From the NCBI GenBank assembly GCA_028753945.1, contig JAPNXP010000002.1, positions 11,408,001-11,472,000 of the forward strand: a DNA stretch of 64,000 bases. Reading direction: 5' to 3'. Under the pieces are notes generated by a model. The model ran no database searches, had not been told where the DNA came from, and saw only the letters and a program-made list of their open reading frames with translations. How positions within the stretch are numbered: position 1 is the first letter of the stretch; every line of letters starts with the position of its first letter. A program made the translations under genes and the position numbers. The stretch is from Hexactinellida sp. DTS-2022. Taxonomy: Eukaryota > Porifera > Hexactinellida. Positions 62,590 through 64,000 of this stretch are shown here, in pieces.

Positions 62590-63310
62590 GTTTGCAGTGA
62601 CTGTCAAAAACTGCCAAATTGAAATACTAATGGTTTAAGGACGTTTCCAGCTGTTTCTTTTGATGATATTAAGTATATATCGTCAAAGGTGTCCTAACAG
62701 AGACACTGAAACTAAACTCACTCAATTTAAATTCATTCAAGACCCTGATTTCGAGAAAAACCAATTTTTGTGTGCAATGATTGTCAAAATCACCCAAATT
62801 GATAAATTAATGGTTTAAGGACGTTTCCAGTTGTTTCTTTTGATGATAAGAAGTATTTATCGTCAAAAGTCTCCTAACAGAGCCACTGAAACTCAAATCA
62901 CTCAATTTACATTCATTTAAGAGCCTAATATCGAGAAAAACCTATTTTTGTGTGCAGTGACTGTCAAAAACTGCCAAATTGAAATACTAATGGTTTAAGG
63001 ACGTTTCCAGCTGTTTCTTTTGATGATATTAAGTATATATCGTCAAAGGTGTCCTAACAGAGACACTGAAACTAAACTCACTCAATTTAAATTCATTCAA
63101 GACCCTGATTTCGAGAAAAACCAATTTTTGTGTGCAATGATTGTCAAAATCACCCAAATTGATAAATTAATGGTTTAAGGACGTTTCCAGTTGTTTCTTT
63201 TGATGATAAGAAGTATTTATCGTCAAAAGTCTCCTAACAGAGCCACTGAAACTCAAATCACTCAATTTACATTCATTTAAGAGCCTAATATCGAGAAAAA
63301 CCTATTTTTG
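62590..63310 (-). repeat. 2-monomer tandem duplication, 360 bp x 2
   Basis: 62641-62940 and 63001-63300 are identical in every 60-base row I compared, an offset of exactly 360 bp. The unit carries 'ctgccaaattgaaatactaa' and 'attcattcaagaccctgat'. This is the youngest visible duplication in the right arm. Confidence 0.92.
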
Positions 63311-64000
63311 TGTGCAATGCCTGTTAAAATCACCCAAATTGATAAATTAATGGTTTAAGGGTGTTTCTAGTTGTTACTTTTAATGATAATAAGTATTTAT
63401 CTTAAGAAAGTGCCCAAACATTGCCCCTGAAAATCCACTCACAGAATTTACAATCATTTAAGTGCCTAATATCGAGAAAAACCAATTTTTGAAGCAATGA
63501 CATCTGAAAATCTCCAAAAATCAGCATTATCGTATATGGACGTTTCCAGATGTATATTCTGATGATTCGAATTTTTGTATCCACAAAAGTGTCCTAACAG
63601 TCTCACTGAGACACCATTAACTCAATTTAAATTCATTTAAGAGCCTAATATCGAGAAAAAAACAATTTTTGTGTGCAATGACTGTCAAAAACTAGCATAT
63701 TGAAAAATTAACGGTCTAAGGACGTTTCCACTTGTTACGTTCGATTATTAGAAGTATTTATAGTCAAAGGTGTCGTAACAGTGCCAATGAACGTCCGCTC
63801 ACTCAATTTACATTACTTTAAGAGCCTATTATCGTGAAAAACCTATGTTTGTGTGCAATGATTGTCAAAATATCCCAAATTGATAAATTCATGGTTTAAG
63901 GACGTTTCCAGGTGTTTCTTTTGATGATAAGAAGTGTTTATTGTCAAAAGTTACCTAACAGAACCACTGAAACTCAATTCACTCAATTTACATTCATTTA

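Larger units (their letters stand above)
52890..63560 (-). repeat. Class B satellite monomers, interspersed
   Basis: A monomer variant replaces the usual 'tgtgcaatgactgtcaaaaactcccaaattgataaatt' region by 'agcaatgacttct' and 'tccaaaaatgatcaatatcg', with 'ttattctgatgatacgaatt' at the dyad. Examples start near 52893, 53970, 54508, 54870, 55409, 55950, 56310, 57209, 57386, 58459, 59187, 59906, 60254, 60796, 62231 and 63490. I did not find this class in the left arm. Confidence 0.8.
52083..64000 (-). repeat. Right satellite arm, part 2 (inverted orientation, runs off the window)
   Basis: About 66 monomers of ~180 bp, reverse complement of the left-arm consensus, with no gene or RNA gene visible. 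Adjacent monomers are clearly less alike than in the left arm. Two monomer classes interleave: class A with 'tgtgtgcaatgactgtcaaa', and class B with 'gaagcaatgacttct' or 'tagcaatgacttct' and 'atgatcaatatcgtttatgg'. Long-range duplications exist, but no large HOR fills the arm. Confidence 0.96.

Overview
This window is a eukaryotic satellite-DNA array, almost certainly centromeric or subterminal heterochromatin, interrupted by one LTR retrotransposon. No host gene, rRNA, tRNA or CRISPR array is visible. About 59 kb is made of a head-to-tail satellite with a monomer of about 179-180 bp and roughly one third G+C (one monomer counted by hand: 60 G+C in 180). The short open frames inside it are repeat noise.

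Layout. 1-46280: satellite in one orientation (called + here), organised into successive higher-order repeat (HOR) blocks: a mosaic of 3-, 5-, 8-, 9- and 13-monomer duplications (1-9150); a 14-monomer, ~2508-bp HOR (about 10040-20170); a homogenised 7-monomer, 1255-bp HOR in eight copies (about 20560-30605); a patchwork with an ~897-bp 5-mer, HOR fragments, a ~7-kb segmental duplication and a 1251-bp 7-mer (30606-43975); 358-bp dimers (43976-44850); diverged monomers up to about 46275. At 46275-46281 the satellite flips orientation. 46281-64000: the same satellite in inverted orientation, more diverged, containing a monomer class (B) not seen on the left.

The inverted arm is interrupted at 47361-52078 by a 4.7-kb Ty3/gypsy-type element: 183-bp LTRs differing at 4 positions, GTGT target duplication, a fused gag-protease-RT frame, then a frame break, then RNase H-integrase with an intact DD35E pattern, and no envelope gene. 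It has no recognisable tRNA primer site. Instead the 14 nt starting 1 nt after the 5' LTR are perfectly complementary to 14 nt inside the LTR. The 5' edge of that LTR match lies 30 bp below a TATATAG box, where the transcript should begin. This is the geometry of a self-primed retrotransposon (Tf1-like).

The strongest satellite-level signal is a dyad in most monomers: 13-bp arms (cttttgatgataa / ttatcatcaaaag) around a 7-nt loop. Both large rearrangements map to this element: the inversion junction lies inside it, and the retrotransposon is inserted in its 7-nt loop.

Organism. The pol sequence and genome style indicate an animal, probably an invertebrate. From memory, a ~179-bp centromeric satellite that caps chromosomes has been described in the tapeworm Hymenolepis microstoma. 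The monomer length fits, but I cannot verify this from the window.
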